DNA from: Deltaproteobacteria bacterium
GTDB taxonomy: Bacteria > Desulfobacterota > Desulfuromonadia > Desulfuromonadales > BM103
NCBI GenBank assembly: GCA_024279915.1
Contig: JAJRRB010000078.1
Coordinates: 186,001 to 250,000 of the forward strand
Reading direction: 5' to 3'
DNA: 64,000 bases
The notes beneath the pieces were generated by a model. That model had not been told where the DNA came from and ran no database searches. It was given only the letters and a program-made list of their open reading frames with translations. Each line of letters begins with the position of its first letter. Positions within the stretch are counted from its first letter, which is position 1. Both the position numbers and the translations under genes were made by a program. Positions 1 to 9,673 of the stretch are shown piece after piece.

Positions 1-1
1 G

Positions 2-289
2 CAGGATACCGTTAACACCATCGAGGGTCTGATTCACCACTTCAAGATCATCAGTGAAGGTTTCAAACCAGACGTTGGTGAAGTTTATGTCGGCGTCGAG
101 AACCCTAAAGGTGAAGTCGGTTTCTATCTTGTTTCAGACGGATCTCCAAGACCGTATCGGATGAAAATCCGCCCGGCCTCATTCATTAACCTCCAGGCCT
201 TACCCAAGATGTGTGAAGGTTCAATGATTGCCGATGTTGTGGCAGTTATCGGAACCCCGGACATCGTTTTGGGTGAGATCGACCGCTAA
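2..289 (+). CDS. nuoD: NADH-quinone oxidoreductase subunit D, C-terminal part
   Basis: Only the last 95 residues are inside the window; the gene runs off the left edge. The tail reads [20 protein letters not shown] followed by [14 protein letters not shown], the conserved end of the 49-kDa subunit of complex I, and finishes with the typical GEIDR. In complex I this subunit forms part of the quinone site at the membrane interface. It is the first visible gene of the nuo operon, with nuoE 26 bp downstream behind a GGAGAAGG ribosome site. The identity is certain from sequence and context. Confidence 0.95.
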   Translation, partial: QDTVNTIEGLIHHFKIISEGFKPDVGEVYVGVENPKGEVGFYLVSDGSPRPYRMKIRPASFINLQALPKMCEGSMIADVVAVIGTPDIVLGEIDR

Positions 290-315
290 TCTGCTGCGAG
301 GAGAAGGAACCAGCC

Positions 316-816
316 ATGAGTGAAGCAGTCGAAGCAACTGTAGACGAGCAAGATACAGATCTGACCGGAGCCAATCAGATTCTCGATAAATATGTCGATT
401 TCCCTGGTGCTCTGATGCCGGCATTGCAGGAAATTCAGGAGTTGTACGGTTATATTCCTGAGCCGACAGTGCACCTTACGGCAGAACGTCTGAATGTTTA
501 TACCAGCCAGATCTACGGCGTACTGACGTTCTATGCGCAGTTCCACCTTGCACCGCGTGGCAAGTACATTATCCGGGTTTGCATGGGAACCGCCTGTCAC
601 GTCAAGGGTGCGACCCGTATAGGCGATGTCATCAAAGATCGCCTGGGTGTCGCTCATGCAGAAACCACGGATGATCTTAAATTTACAGCAGAATACGTGG
701 CTTGTATCGGTGCCTGCGGTATGGCACCAGTCATCATGGTTAATGATGCAACTTATGGTTCATTGACGGTTCAGAAGACGGACGAAGTCATCCAAAAATA
801 CCAGGCAATGGATTGA
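316..816 (+). CDS. nuoE: NADH-quinone oxidoreductase subunit E (24-kDa, 2Fe-2S)
   Basis: A 166-residue thioredoxin-fold 2Fe-2S protein of the NADH-oxidising module of complex I. The four cluster cysteines fit the family pattern: CMGTAC at about residues 93-98, then CIGACG at about 133-138. The segment YGYIPEP near residue 44 is also typical. The start is supported by GAGGAGAAGG just upstream. The N-terminus is acidic and not conserved. It lies between nuoD and nuoF, as in other bacteria with separate E, F and G subunits. Confidence 0.96.
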   Translation: MSEAVEATVDEQDTDLTGANQILDKYVDFPGALMPALQEIQELYGYIPEPTVHLTAERLNVYTSQIYGVLTFYAQFHLAPRGKYIIRVCMGTACHVKGATRIGDVIKDRLGVAHAETTDDLKFTAEYVACIGACGMAPVIMVNDATYGSLTVQKTDEVIQKYQAMD

Positions 817-834
817 TAACTGACCGAGGTTTTT

Positions 835-2616
835 ATGGCCGAAACAGCTGAAAATATTCAAGTACTTATCTGCACCGGAACTGGTGGCTTCGCTTCTGGC
901 GCCCAGAGTGTTATCGATGCCTTCGAAGCCGAGTTTGAGAAACAGGGCGTCGAGGGTAAGATAGGCAAACGTTGTGATATCAAAAAGACCGGTTGTCGTG
1001 GACTTTGTGCCAACGACGTGCTCGTTGATGTCATCCTGCCGGGCGAGCAAGCTGTCACATACGATTTTGTGACTGCTGAATTGGTGCCGCAGATTGTTGA
1101 AGAGCATATGCTCAAGAACGAGCCTGTCGCAAAGAAAGTTGCTGGCAAATACTACAACCAGTTCCTCGATAAACAGCAGCGTATTATTTTCTCCCGTTGC
1201 GGAACCATCGATGCTGAGAGCCTTGATGATTTTATAGCCAATAAGGGTTTCACCGGCATCAAGAAGGCCGTGACCATGGCGCCTGAAGAGGTCATCGAGG
1301 AAGTCAAGAAGTCTGGTCTGCGTGGTCGTGGTGGCGGTGGTTTCCCTACTGGTGTCAAATGGTCATTTTGTAAGGCTACTCCCGGTGATAAGAAATATCT
1401 GATCTGCAACGCTGACGAAGGCGACCCAGGCGCATTCATGGACCGTTCGGTTCTTGAAGGTGACCCCTATGGCTTGATCGAAGGCATGATGATCGCTTCC
1501 TATGCGATTGGTTGCCAGTTTGCTTATGTCTACTGTCGTGCCGAATATCCGTTGGCGATCAAACGCCTGCAAAAAGCTATTGATGTCTGCTACGAGAAAG
1601 GTTATCTCGGTAAGGATTGCATGGGTTTGGGCTTTCCTCTTGATATGCGTATCAAGGCTGGTGCCGGTGCATTTGTCTGCGGTGAAGAGACGGCACTGAT
1701 GGCTTCGATAGAAGGTGAGCGCGGTATGTCACGACCCCGTCCGCCTTTCCCGGCAGTAAAAGGCCTGTGGGGTCATCCGACAAATATTAACAATGTCGAG
1801 ACCTTTGCCCATATTTCCTATATTTTTTATAACGGCGCGGACTGGTTCTCTTCGATTGGCACTGAAGGCACCAAGGGTACCAAGATTTTCGCTCTGACCG
1901 GTAAGGTCAAACATACCGGACTGGTTGAAGTCCCGGCCGGAACTACCATGAAGGAAGTCATCTATGACGTCTGTGGTGGCATCCTTAATAACCGTAAGTT
2001 TAAAGCGGTTCAGGCTGGTGGCCCTTCGGGAGGTTGTCTGCCCGCAGAGGCCCTTGATGCCGAAGTTGATTACGACTCGCTGATTAAGGCTGGCGCCATG
2101 ATGGGCTCCGGTGGTCTGGTGGTTATGGACGAGACGACCTGTATGGTTGATATCGCCCGTTTCTTCCTCAATTTCACCCGTGTCGAGTCTTGTGGTAAGT
2201 GTATCCCTTGCCGCATCGGTCTGAAAATCATGCTTGAGATTCTCGAGCGAATCACTCAGGGCGAAGGCCGTGAAGGTGATCTCGAATTGCTCGAAAGCAT
2301 GGCCTACGACATCAAAAAGAGTTCGCTCTGCGGCCTTGGCCAGACAGCTCCCAACCCGGTTCTCTCCACTCTCCGTTATTTCCGCCATGAGTACGAGACG
2401 CATATTCAAGATAAAGAGTGCCCATCACATGCTTGCAAGCCGCTGCTGCATTACAAGGTTATAGAAGAGAAATGCAAAAAGTGTGGTATCTGCCCGCGTG
2501 TCTGTCCGGTTGACTGCATCACTTGGGAAAAGGGACAGGTTGCGGTGATTGACCGTGAGAAGTGTACTGAGTGTACATCCTGCTACGACGCCTGCCGTTT
2601 TATGGCGATCGAATAG
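835..2616 (+). CDS. nuoF: NADH-quinone oxidoreductase subunit F with extra ferredoxin domains
   Basis: This 593-residue protein holds the NADH and FMN site of complex I. Domains in order are an N-terminal thioredoxin-like 2Fe-2S domain (about 1-100, cysteines in CTGTGG and GCRGLC), the NADH/FMN core with the glycine-rich GRGGGGFPTG near residue 162, a 4Fe-4S motif ESCGKCIPC, and a C-terminal 2x4Fe-4S ferredoxin (CKKCGICPRVC and CTECTSC). Standard NuoF is about 420-450 residues. The extra domains match the longer NuoF/HydB-like type known from Geobacter relatives and electron-bifurcating hydrogenases. NuoE is directly upstream and nuoG 39 bp downstream. Confidence 0.95.
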   Translation: MAETAENIQVLICTGTGGFASGAQSVIDAFEAEFEKQGVEGKIGKRCDIKKTGCRGLCANDVLVDVILPGEQAVTYDFVTAELVPQIVEEHMLKNEPVAKKVAGKYYNQFLDKQQRIIFSRCGTIDAESLDDFIANKGFTGIKKAVTMAPEEVIEEVKKSGLRGRGGGGFPTGVKWSFCKATPGDKKYLICNADEGDPGAFMDRSVLEGDPYGLIEGMMIASYAIGCQFAYVYCRAEYPLAIKRLQKAIDVCYEKGYLGKDCMGLGFPLDMRIKAGAGAFVCGEETALMASIEGERGMSRPRPPFPAVKGLWGHPTNINNVETFAHISYIFYNGADWFSSIGTEGTKGTKIFALTGKVKHTGLVEVPAGTTMKEVIYDVCGGILNNRKFKAVQAGGPSGGCLPAEALDAEVDYDSLIKAGAMMGSGGLVVMDETTCMVDIARFFLNFTRVESCGKCIPCRIGLKIMLEILERITQGEGREGDLELLESMAYDIKKSSLCGLGQTAPNPVLSTLRYFRHEYETHIQDKECPSHACKPLLHYKVIEEKCKKCGICPRVCPVDCITWEKGQVAVIDREKCTECTSCYDACRFMAIE

Positions 2617-2655
2617 TTATTATTTAAAGATTATCACTGACGATAAGAGGACACG

Positions 2656-5136
2656 ATGGTTAACCTGACAATCGACGGTAAACAAGTCACGGTCAGCAAG
2701 ACGGCCACGCTTTACGAGGCCGCCAAAGAGGCCGGTATCCACATTCCAGTGCTCTGCTATGCCAAAAAACTCCTGCCTTATGGCGCTTGCCGAGTCTGCC
2801 TGGTGGAAGTTGAGCAGATGAAGGGTCGTTTGATGCCCTCCTGCACCACGCCGGTTGGTGAAGGCATGGTTGTGACCACCAACTCCGACGAGATCAAGAA
2901 GGTTCGCAAGACGGTGATGGAATTCTTGCTGGTCAATCACGTTCTCGATTGCCCGGTCTGTGACAAGGGCGGTGAATGTGACCTTCAGGATCTGGCTTAT
3001 GAATTTGGGTCGATCTCTAATCGTTTTGAGGGTGAAAAATTCGACCTGCCAACTGATGAAGTCAATCCGCTCATCGAGCGCAACATGAATCGCTGCATAC
3101 TCTGTGGTAAGTGTGTGCGTGTCTGTGATGAGATCGTTGGCTACGGATCCTACTCATTTATTAATCGTGGTTTTGAGACCAAAATTGCTACGGCCTATTA
3201 CCGCGGCCTCGATTGCGAATTCTGCGGCCAGTGCCTCTCTATGTGCCCGGTCGGCGCCCTGTTACCTAGACCATTCAAGTTCAAAGCTCGTCCCTGGCAA
3301 TTGAAGGAGGTTGATTCTGTCTGCGGATACTGCGGTAACGGCTGTACCGTTACTCTCGGCGTACTCGACAAGAAAGTCGAAACCATCCGCTTCAATGACA
3401 AGATTGGTGTCAACGATGGCAACCTCTGTGTCCGTGGCCGCTTCGGTTATTCCTACGTCAATCATGAAGATCGCCTGACCAAGCCGCTGGTACGCAAAGA
3501 CGGCGAACTGGTCGAGACCGATTGGGATGAAGCTCTACAGGTTGTTGCTGATGGTTTGGTAAAAGCTCAGAAGGGCCAGGGTGCTGGAATTCTCTCTGGC
3601 GCGCGATTGACCAACGAAGAACTCTTCATGCTCAAGTAGGCCGCCAAAGCTCTTGGTACAGAGAACCTTGATCACTCCGGTGGCGAATGCTACAAGGGCG
3701 TCACCGAAGCTCTGCAAGATGCCATCGGCGTAGCCGCGTCAACAGCGACTTTCCCGCAAATCGAGAAAGCCGATGTCATTCTGGCAATTCGTTCTGATTT
3801 CTATGAAACTCATCCGGTTGTCGGCATGGTGGTTAATCAGGCTATTCGCCGCAACGGCGCAAAACTCCTGGTTCTTGCTGACAAGCGTGGCAAACTGGAT
3901 AAGTTACCCGGTGCTAAAACTCTGTTGAGTCAGCCTGGTTTGGAACTCGATGTCCTCAATGCCATGTGCAAAGTTCTTCTCGATGAGGGTTTGGCCCAGA
4001 CCGAAGGTGTTGAAGGTGTTGAGGAACTCAAGGCAGCTTTGGCAGACTTCAGTCCAGAGCAAGTTGCAAAACGTAGCGGAGTCGATGCTGAACTGTTGCA
4101 GGCTGCTGCCCGTCAACTGGTCGAAGCTAAAAATGCCGCAATCCTGATGGCATATGGTCTTCCCTACCAGGGATTGAACAAGGAGCTGTCAACAGCAGCA
4201 GCCAATCTGGCCTTGTTGGCTGGCATTCCTGGCCGCGAAGGTAGTGGCTTGTATCTCTGTGGCGAGAAAGCAAACAGTCAAGGTGCTATTGATCTCGGAC
4301 TCTTGCCTCAGGGCAATGGCCAGGGTGCTCAAGCAATGCTGGCTGCTGCAGCCGAAGGCAAACTGGATGCACTGTATGTTGTCGCTGAAGATCCACTGAG
4401 CAGCTATCCTGACCGTGACAAGATTGCCAAAGCTCTGGAAAAAGTACCTTTCCTGGTAGTTCAGGACTTGTTTCTGTCGCCGACGGCCCAACAGGCCGAT
4501 GTGGTTCTCCCTGCAGCTTCATTTGCTGAAAAGGATGGTACTTTTACTAACGCCGAGCGACGCATCCAACGAGGGCGTCCTGGTATTCCGAGCCCTGGCG
4601 AAGCACGTACTGACGGAGCGATCTTTACCTCTCTGGCCGACAAGTTTGGCAGTACGCTCTCCTTTACTGGTCCTGCAGCGATCTTTGCTGAAATTGGTAA
4701 AGAGGTTCCGGCCTATGCAGAGTTCAATTTCAACGAAATTGGTCCGCAAGGGGTTGTCTGGGGTGGTGAAAAGCTGCAGATTGCCAACCGCAAGCTGGTT
4801 GTTTCTGGTGCCGGTGCGACAGTAGATGGCGACTTCAAATTTGTAACTGGTAGTGCCCTTTATCACAGTGGCACGGTGTCCACCAAGGCCAAGGGCCCGG
4901 TTGCTGTGCTTGACGAAGCCTATATTGAACTTTGCCGTGAAGATGCCAAAGAACTTAAAGTTGTTGATGGTGACCTGGTTAAGGTCGCTGGTAACGGTGC
5001 TGAGTTGAAACTTAAAGTTAAAGTAGGCAACCGCCTGCCGAAAGGCGTGATCTTTGCCCCTTATCACTTTGCCGAGGCTCAGGTTAATCGCCTGTATAAA
5101 GGCGAAGCGGTAATTTCGGTCAAAGTCAGTAAGTAG
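2656..5136 (+). CDS. nuoG: NADH-quinone oxidoreductase subunit G, interrupted by an in-frame TAG
   Basis: The reading frame codes for an 826-codon NuoG but is broken by TAG at 3637-3639 (codon 328). Before the stop are the N-terminal 2Fe-2S domain (CYAKKLLPYGACRVC), the His-Cys type domain (CPVCDKGGEC) and two 4Fe-4S motifs (CILCGKCVRVC, CEFCGQCLSMC), then a CGYCGNGC motif. After the stop the same frame continues straight into the molybdopterin-oxidoreductase-like domain to 5136. The sequence across the stop (NEELFMLK, stop, AAKALGTENLDHSGG) is otherwise seamless. A single-base change or sequencing error is likely. If real, the product would be truncated within the molybdopterin-like region and complex I would be impaired. 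Confidence 0.9.
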
Positions 5137-5152
5137 CATTCATTGGAATTTC

Positions 5153-5181
5153 GTGGCTGACACTACTTTAGAGTGTGCCAC
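5153..5181 (+). other. Hairpin between nuoG and nuoH
   Basis: GTGGC and ACACT, separated by a two-base bulge, pair with AGTGT and GCCAC around a seven-base loop. There is no T-tract, so it is unlikely to be a terminator. It may be an mRNA processing or stability element inside the nuo transcript. The function is inferred only from structure. Confidence 0.4.
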
Positions 5182-5232
5182 GGTAAATAGTTAGAACACT
5201 AAGATCAATCTGATACAAGGAAGAGGAAAATC

Positions 5233-6300
5233 ATGACGCCTGAAATGCTGAGCCTCTCTAACAGTCCTGTATGGTTTGTCGGGATAATGCTGGTAAAACT
5301 CCTGGTGGTCTTTACGGTCGTCATGCTGAGTGTCGCTTACGCTACTTGGTGTGAGCGTAAAGTTATCGGCCATATGCAGACCCGCCTTGGACCGATGCGA
5401 ACCGGTTGGCACGGACTCTTGCAGCCGTTTGCTGACGGTATCAAACTCTTTTTTAAGGAAGAGATCGTTCCGACCGATTCAATCAAGGTGCCGTTTCTGC
5501 TGGCTCCTATGATGATTCTGGTTCCGGCACTGATCACCGTAGCCGTCATTCCTTTCGGTCCTGATATCCAGGTTGGTGATTTCATGGTGCCCCAGCAGAT
5601 CACCGATCTGAACATCGGGGTTCTGTATATTCTGGCTTTTGCTGGCCTTGGTGTTTACGGGATTGTTCTGGCTGGTTGGGCTTCTAACAGCAAATACTCT
5701 CTGCTCGGTGGCATAAGAGCTTCAGCCCAGATGATTTCGTATGAACTAGCAGCCGGATTGTCAATTATTGCCGTCTTCATGCTCTCTGAAACACTGAGCC
5801 TGCGTGAAATCGTTGCGCTACAACAGCAGGATCTCTGGGGCATCTGTTCGTTTGTGCCGAACTGGTATATTTTTACCCAGCCGCTGGCCTTTTGCCTCTT
5901 CGTTGTGACTGCTTTGGCAGAGATCAATCGGACCCCCTTTGATATGCCCGAAGCGGAGAGTGAGCTGGTTTCCGGTTTCTGCACAGAATATTCGTCCATG
6001 AAGTACGCTCTTTTCTTCATGGCGGAATATGCCAACATGATTGTCATTTCGGCACTTGCAGCGACCCTCTTTCTCGGTGGCTGGAGCGCACCGCTGAATA
6101 TTGCCATCTTCACCATGATTCCAGGGTTCGTCTGGTTGCTGGCAAAAGTTTACTTTATGATGTTCTGTTTCATGTGGTTGCGTGCCACTTTCCCCCGCGT
6201 TCGCTACGACCAGTTGATGCGACTGGGTTGGAAAGTCATGTTGCCGTTGGCTCTGGCCAACGTGATGATTACCGGACTCGTAGTCGTGATTCTGCAATAA
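5233..6300 (+). CDS. nuoH: NADH-quinone oxidoreductase subunit H
   Basis: A 355-residue membrane protein with about eight hydrophobic segments, the proton-module subunit that contributes to the quinone-binding chamber. Conserved family stretches are visible: ERKVIGHMQTRLGPMRTGWHG near residue 38, LQPFADGIKLFFKEE near residue 59, EINRTPFDMPEAESELVSGF near residue 228, and EYSSMKYALFFMAEY. Length matches the family. The start at ATG has GGAAGAGGA upstream. It follows nuoG after a 97-bp gap that contains a hairpin, and leads into nuoI. Confidence 0.96.
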   Translation: MTPEMLSLSNSPVWFVGIMLVKLLVVFTVVMLSVAYATWCERKVIGHMQTRLGPMRTGWHGLLQPFADGIKLFFKEEIVPTDSIKVPFLLAPMMILVPALITVAVIPFGPDIQVGDFMVPQQITDLNIGVLYILAFAGLGVYGIVLAGWASNSKYSLLGGIRASAQMISYELAAGLSIIAVFMLSETLSLREIVALQQQDLWGICSFVPNWYIFTQPLAFCLFVVTALAEINRTPFDMPEAESELVSGFCTEYSSMKYALFFMAEYANMIVISALAATLFLGGWSAPLNIAIFTMIPGFVWLLAKVYFMMFCFMWLRATFPRVRYDQLMRLGWKVMLPLALANVMITGLVVVILQ

Positions 6301-6333
6301 ACCGTTACCTTTGAGTCTTTAAGAGGTCTGATC

Positions 6334-6729
6334 ATGTTCAAAGAATTTGCCAAAGGTCTGAGCATTACCTTCAAACACCTGCTTCCGGGTCATTCAACGA
6401 CGGTGCAGTATCCGACTGTCAAGCTCAAGATGTCTGACCGGTTTCGTGGATTGCATCGTCTGGTCCCTTCTCAGGACCGTGAAAAGTGTGTCGCCTGTTA
6501 CCTTTGCCCGACGGTCTGTCCGGCGAAATGTATCACGGTGGTGTCAGCGGAAAATGAAAAGGGCGAGAAGTACCCCGAAGTTTACACGATTGATATGCTG
6601 CGCTGTATTTTCTGCGGCTACTGTGTGGAAGCCTGTCCTGTAGAAGCAATCGAGATGACAGGGGCCTATGAACTGGCCAATTACAAGCGTGAAGATTTTC
6701 AGTTCACTAAGCAGCGGCTGCTGAAGTAA
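6334..6729 (+). CDS. nuoI: NADH-quinone oxidoreductase subunit I (2x 4Fe-4S)
   Basis: A 131-residue ferredoxin-like subunit that carries electrons from the peripheral arm to the quinone site. Two 4Fe-4S motifs are intact: CVACYLCPTVCP near residue 53 and CIFCGYCVEACP near residue 91. The segment RFRGLH before the first motif is typical of the family. The N-terminal region is shorter than in E. coli, as is common in deltaproteobacteria. It is directly flanked by nuoH and nuoJ. Confidence 0.96.
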   Translation: MFKEFAKGLSITFKHLLPGHSTTVQYPTVKLKMSDRFRGLHRLVPSQDREKCVACYLCPTVCPAKCITVVSAENEKGEKYPEVYTIDMLRCIFCGYCVEACPVEAIEMTGAYELANYKREDFQFTKQRLLK

Positions 6730-6750
6730 GCCTAGAGGAGCGTAGAACTC

Positions 6751-7254
6751 ATGGAGATTATCTTTTTCTATCTGGTTGCGTTGGTTGCTGTGGTCTCGGG
6801 ATTCCTGGTGATCCGTTGCCAAAGCCCTGTCAACAGCGCCCTCGGCCTGGTTAACACCTTTTTCTGCCTGGCAATTTTCTATGTCATGCTGCATGCCCCT
6901 TTTATGGCAGCAATTCAGATTATGGTCTATGCCGGGGCGATTATGGTGTTGATCATTTTTGTCATCATGTTGCTGAATCTCGGCGAGGCTGAGCGCAAGC
7001 GTTACACACACGGGATTGTCTGGTCGAGCATCGCCAGTCTGCTGGTTCTGTTCAATGTGATCTTCTTCATCAAACGTGGTCGTGTCACTGGTGCTGAGGG
7101 AGACATCACAACTTTTATGGTTGAAAGCTTCGGCCATACCGAGTTAATCGGCAAGGCGATCTTCACCGAGTTTCTGCTGCCATTTGAAATTGCCTCCATT
7201 CTCTTGTTGGTGGCGATTGTCGGCGCGGTAGTACTTGCTAAAAAAGAAGTTTAA
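6751..7254 (+). CDS. nuoJ: NADH-quinone oxidoreductase subunit J
   Basis: A 167-residue membrane subunit with five hydrophobic segments. The family signature VYAGAIMVLIIFVIMLLNLG lies at about residues 58-77, the third helix with the pi-bulge region. An AGAGGAG ribosome site precedes the ATG. It sits between nuoI and nuoK with short spacers, so it is co-transcribed. Confidence 0.95.
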   Translation: MEIIFFYLVALVAVVSGFLVIRCQSPVNSALGLVNTFFCLAIFYVMLHAPFMAAIQIMVYAGAIMVLIIFVIMLLNLGEAERKRYTHGIVWSSIASLLVLFNVIFFIKRGRVTGAEGDITTFMVESFGHTELIGKAIFTEFLLPFEIASILLLVAIVGAVVLAKKEV

Positions 7255-7282
7255 AACGTAGCGGATTACGGGAGACATACCA

Positions 7283-7585
7283 ATGATTAGCGTTTACCAC
7301 TACATGACAGTATCTGCAATCCTCTTTGCCATGGGCACCTATGGTGTCCTGACCCGGCGGAATGCAATTGTCATCTTCATGTGCATCGAATTGATGCTTA
7401 ACTCGGTTAACTTGACCTTCATTGCTCTGTCGAGTCATCTGCAAAGCATGGATGGCCAGGTCTTCGTCATGTTTGTCATGGTTGTTGCCGCCGCAGAGGC
7501 AGCCGTCGGCTTGGCTCTGATGATTAGCTTTTACAGAAATCGGGAATCAATCGACGTTGATGATATGAACCTGCTGAAATTGTGA
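7283..7585 (+). CDS. nuoK: NADH-quinone oxidoreductase subunit K
   Basis: A 100-residue, three-helix membrane subunit of the proton module. The segments [15 protein letters not shown] and [19 protein letters not shown] carry the two conserved membrane glutamates of NuoK/MrpC proteins. Length matches the family exactly. It lies in the standard J-K-L order. Confidence 0.96.
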   Translation: MISVYHYMTVSAILFAMGTYGVLTRRNAIVIFMCIELMLNSVNLTFIALSSHLQSMDGQVFVMFVMVVAAAEAAVGLALMISFYRNRESIDVDDMNLLKL

Positions 7586-7641
7586 GCGACTTAAACCGCC
7601 CACTTCCCATAAGAAGCTTACTTTGTTCGGAGGAGAGATAG

Positions 7642-9633
7642 ATGTACGATAAACTGTGGCTCATACCCTTCTTCCCGTTGCTCGGTTGTATCATCAACGG
7701 GTTGCTTGGCAAGCGGTTCATCAAGAATGAAAAGATCATTGGTGCTATCGGTACTGGTGCGGTATTCCTTTCATTCCTGGTCTCCTGCAAGTACTTTTTT
7801 CAACTGCTCGGCGACTCCGTCAAGTCTCATGAAAACATTGTCGCGTCGTGGATTTCGGTTGGTAACCTGCAAGTAGACTGGGGCTTCCTGCTTGACCCAC
7901 TTTCCGCTCTGATGCTTATGGTGGTCTGTGGCGTTGGCTCTCTGATCCATCTCTACTCCATCGGGTATATGCACGGTGAAGAGGGTTACTACCGTTACTT
8001 CAGCTATCTGAATCTCTTTGTCTTCTCCATGCTGATGCTGGTGCTTGGCAACAACGCCCTGGTCATGTTCGTTGGCTGGGAAGGTGTTGGCCTCTGTTCC
8101 TACCTTTTGATCGGCTACTACTTTGAAAAGCAGAGTGCTGGTGATGCGGCGAAGAAAGCTTTTGTCATGAACCGCATTGGTGACTTTGGCTTCCTGCTCG
8201 GGCTCTTCACTATCTACTGGACTCTGGGCAGCAAGCACGGTGTCTGGACAATCAATTTTACGGAAATCACTGCGAATGCTCATCTGTTGTCTGGGGACAT
8301 GATCCTGGGTACCAGTGTGACGACAGTTGCGACCCTCTGCTTCTTCCTCGGTGCAACCGGTAAATCGGCGCAGTTGCCGCTTTTTACCTGGCTCCCTGAT
8401 GCGATGGAAGGCCCGACCCCGGTCTCCGCACTGATCCATGCAGCCACCATGGTTACAGCAGGTGTCTACATGATCGGTCGTATGAATGTTCTCTTTGTCA
8501 TGAGCCCGACGACGATGGCTGTTGTTGCCATGGTTGGTGCCTTGACAGCAATCTTTGCTGCCACCATTGGTTTCGCCCAAAATGACATCAAGCGAGTACT
8601 GGCTTACTCGACGGTCTCTCAGTTAGGCTTCATGTTCGTTGCCATGGGTGTTGGTGCCTTTACCGCAGGTATCTTCCACTTGATGACACACGCTTTCTTT
8701 AAGGCTTGTCTCTTCCTCGGTTCCGGTTCGGTTATCCACGCCATGCACCATGCTCTTCATAAGGCCCATCTTGATGATGATGCCCAGGACATGCGTAACA
8801 TGGGTGGTCTTCGCAAAAAGATGCCGATCACATGGGCAACCTTCGGTATCTCTTGTCTGGCCATTTCAGGTCTACCGTTCTTCTCCGGATTTTTCTCTAA
8901 GGACGAGATTCTTTGGTGGGCATTCGCCTCAACGCGCGGCAATATGTTTATCTGGGTTATTGTAGTCATCGCTGCATTCATGACCGCCTTCTATATGTTC
9001 CGTTGTCTTTTCATGACCTTCTACGGTGAGCAAAAGACCAATCCTAAGGCTAAAGATCATGTCCACGAGTCACCGTGGGTCATCACCTTACCTCTGGTTG
9101 TCCTCGCGGGTCTGGCAACAGTTGGTGGCTTGATCGGTATCCCGCATGTTATCGATGTTGCCCACATTGGCAATAAATTGAATGCATTTCTGGCGCCAGT
9201 TTTCCAGCACTCTCAAGAGCTGTACAAGATCGAAGCACATGGCACAGCAAGCACCGAGATCATGTTAATGGTCTTTTCAGTTATTGTTGCGCTGGCAGGT
9301 ATTACTCTCGCGTATGTGATGTACCGTAAGAATCCTGAGTTACCCGGCAAATTTACAGCTAAATTCCCCACACTGCATCGCACTGTGTTTAACAAATGGT
9401 ATGTCGATGAAATTTACGACGCACTATTTGTTAACCCCACCAAGAAACTTGGCATCTTCTGCTGGAAGGGTTTTGATGTCAAAGTGATCGATGGCATTGT
9501 TAATGGTGTCGCCAAACTGGTTGGAGTCATTGCAGATACATTGCGTCATACACAAACTGGCTTCTTCCAAAACTATGCCTTGACTATGGTTCTTGGCACG
9601 GTGGTCATGATGGCCATTTTTATCCTCAACTAA
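7642..9633 (+). CDS. nuoL: NADH-quinone oxidoreductase subunit L
   Basis: A 663-residue antiporter-like proton-pumping subunit with many membrane helices and the long C-terminal lateral-helix region. Typical stretches are MFVGWEGVGLCSYLLIGYY near residue 142, NRIGDFGFLLG, LPDAMEGPTPVSALIHAATM near residue 251, and LAYSTVSQLGFM near residue 318. A GGAGGAGAG ribosome site precedes the start. Length matches the family. No frame problems are seen. Confidence 0.96.
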   Translation: MYDKLWLIPFFPLLGCIINGLLGKRFIKNEKIIGAIGTGAVFLSFLVSCKYFFQLLGDSVKSHENIVASWISVGNLQVDWGFLLDPLSALMLMVVCGVGSLIHLYSIGYMHGEEGYYRYFSYLNLFVFSMLMLVLGNNALVMFVGWEGVGLCSYLLIGYYFEKQSAGDAAKKAFVMNRIGDFGFLLGLFTIYWTLGSKHGVWTINFTEITANAHLLSGDMILGTSVTTVATLCFFLGATGKSAQLPLFTWLPDAMEGPTPVSALIHAATMVTAGVYMIGRMNVLFVMSPTTMAVVAMVGALTAIFAATIGFAQNDIKRVLAYSTVSQLGFMFVAMGVGAFTAGIFHLMTHAFFKACLFLGSGSVIHAMHHALHKAHLDDDAQDMRNMGGLRKKMPITWATFGISCLAISGLPFFSGFFSKDEILWWAFASTRGNMFIWVIVVIAAFMTAFYMFRCLFMTFYGEQKTNPKAKDHVHESPWVITLPLVVLAGLATVGGLIGIPHVIDVAHIGNKLNAFLAPVFQHSQELYKIEAHGTASTEIMLMVFSVIVALAGITLAYVMYRKNPELPGKFTAKFPTLHRTVFNKWYVDEIYDALFVNPTKKLGIFCWKGFDVKVIDGIVNGVAKLVGVIADTLRHTQTGFFQNYALTMVLGTVVMMAIFILN

Positions 9634-9673
9634 GGGTAGAACGTTCAAGCGTTGATATAAGGAGCAAGCACCC

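Noticed and set aside
1729-2409. 226-codon open frame on the minus strand
   Set aside because: It is antisense to the nuoF core and has no protein-like motifs.
3637-3639. Pyrrolysine or other recoding at the nuoG amber codon (and at 47459)
   Set aside because: TAG ends nuoF, nuoG itself, nuoN, the UbiD gene and the XRE gene normally; no pyl gene or insertion structure is visible, and one-base changes explain both sites.
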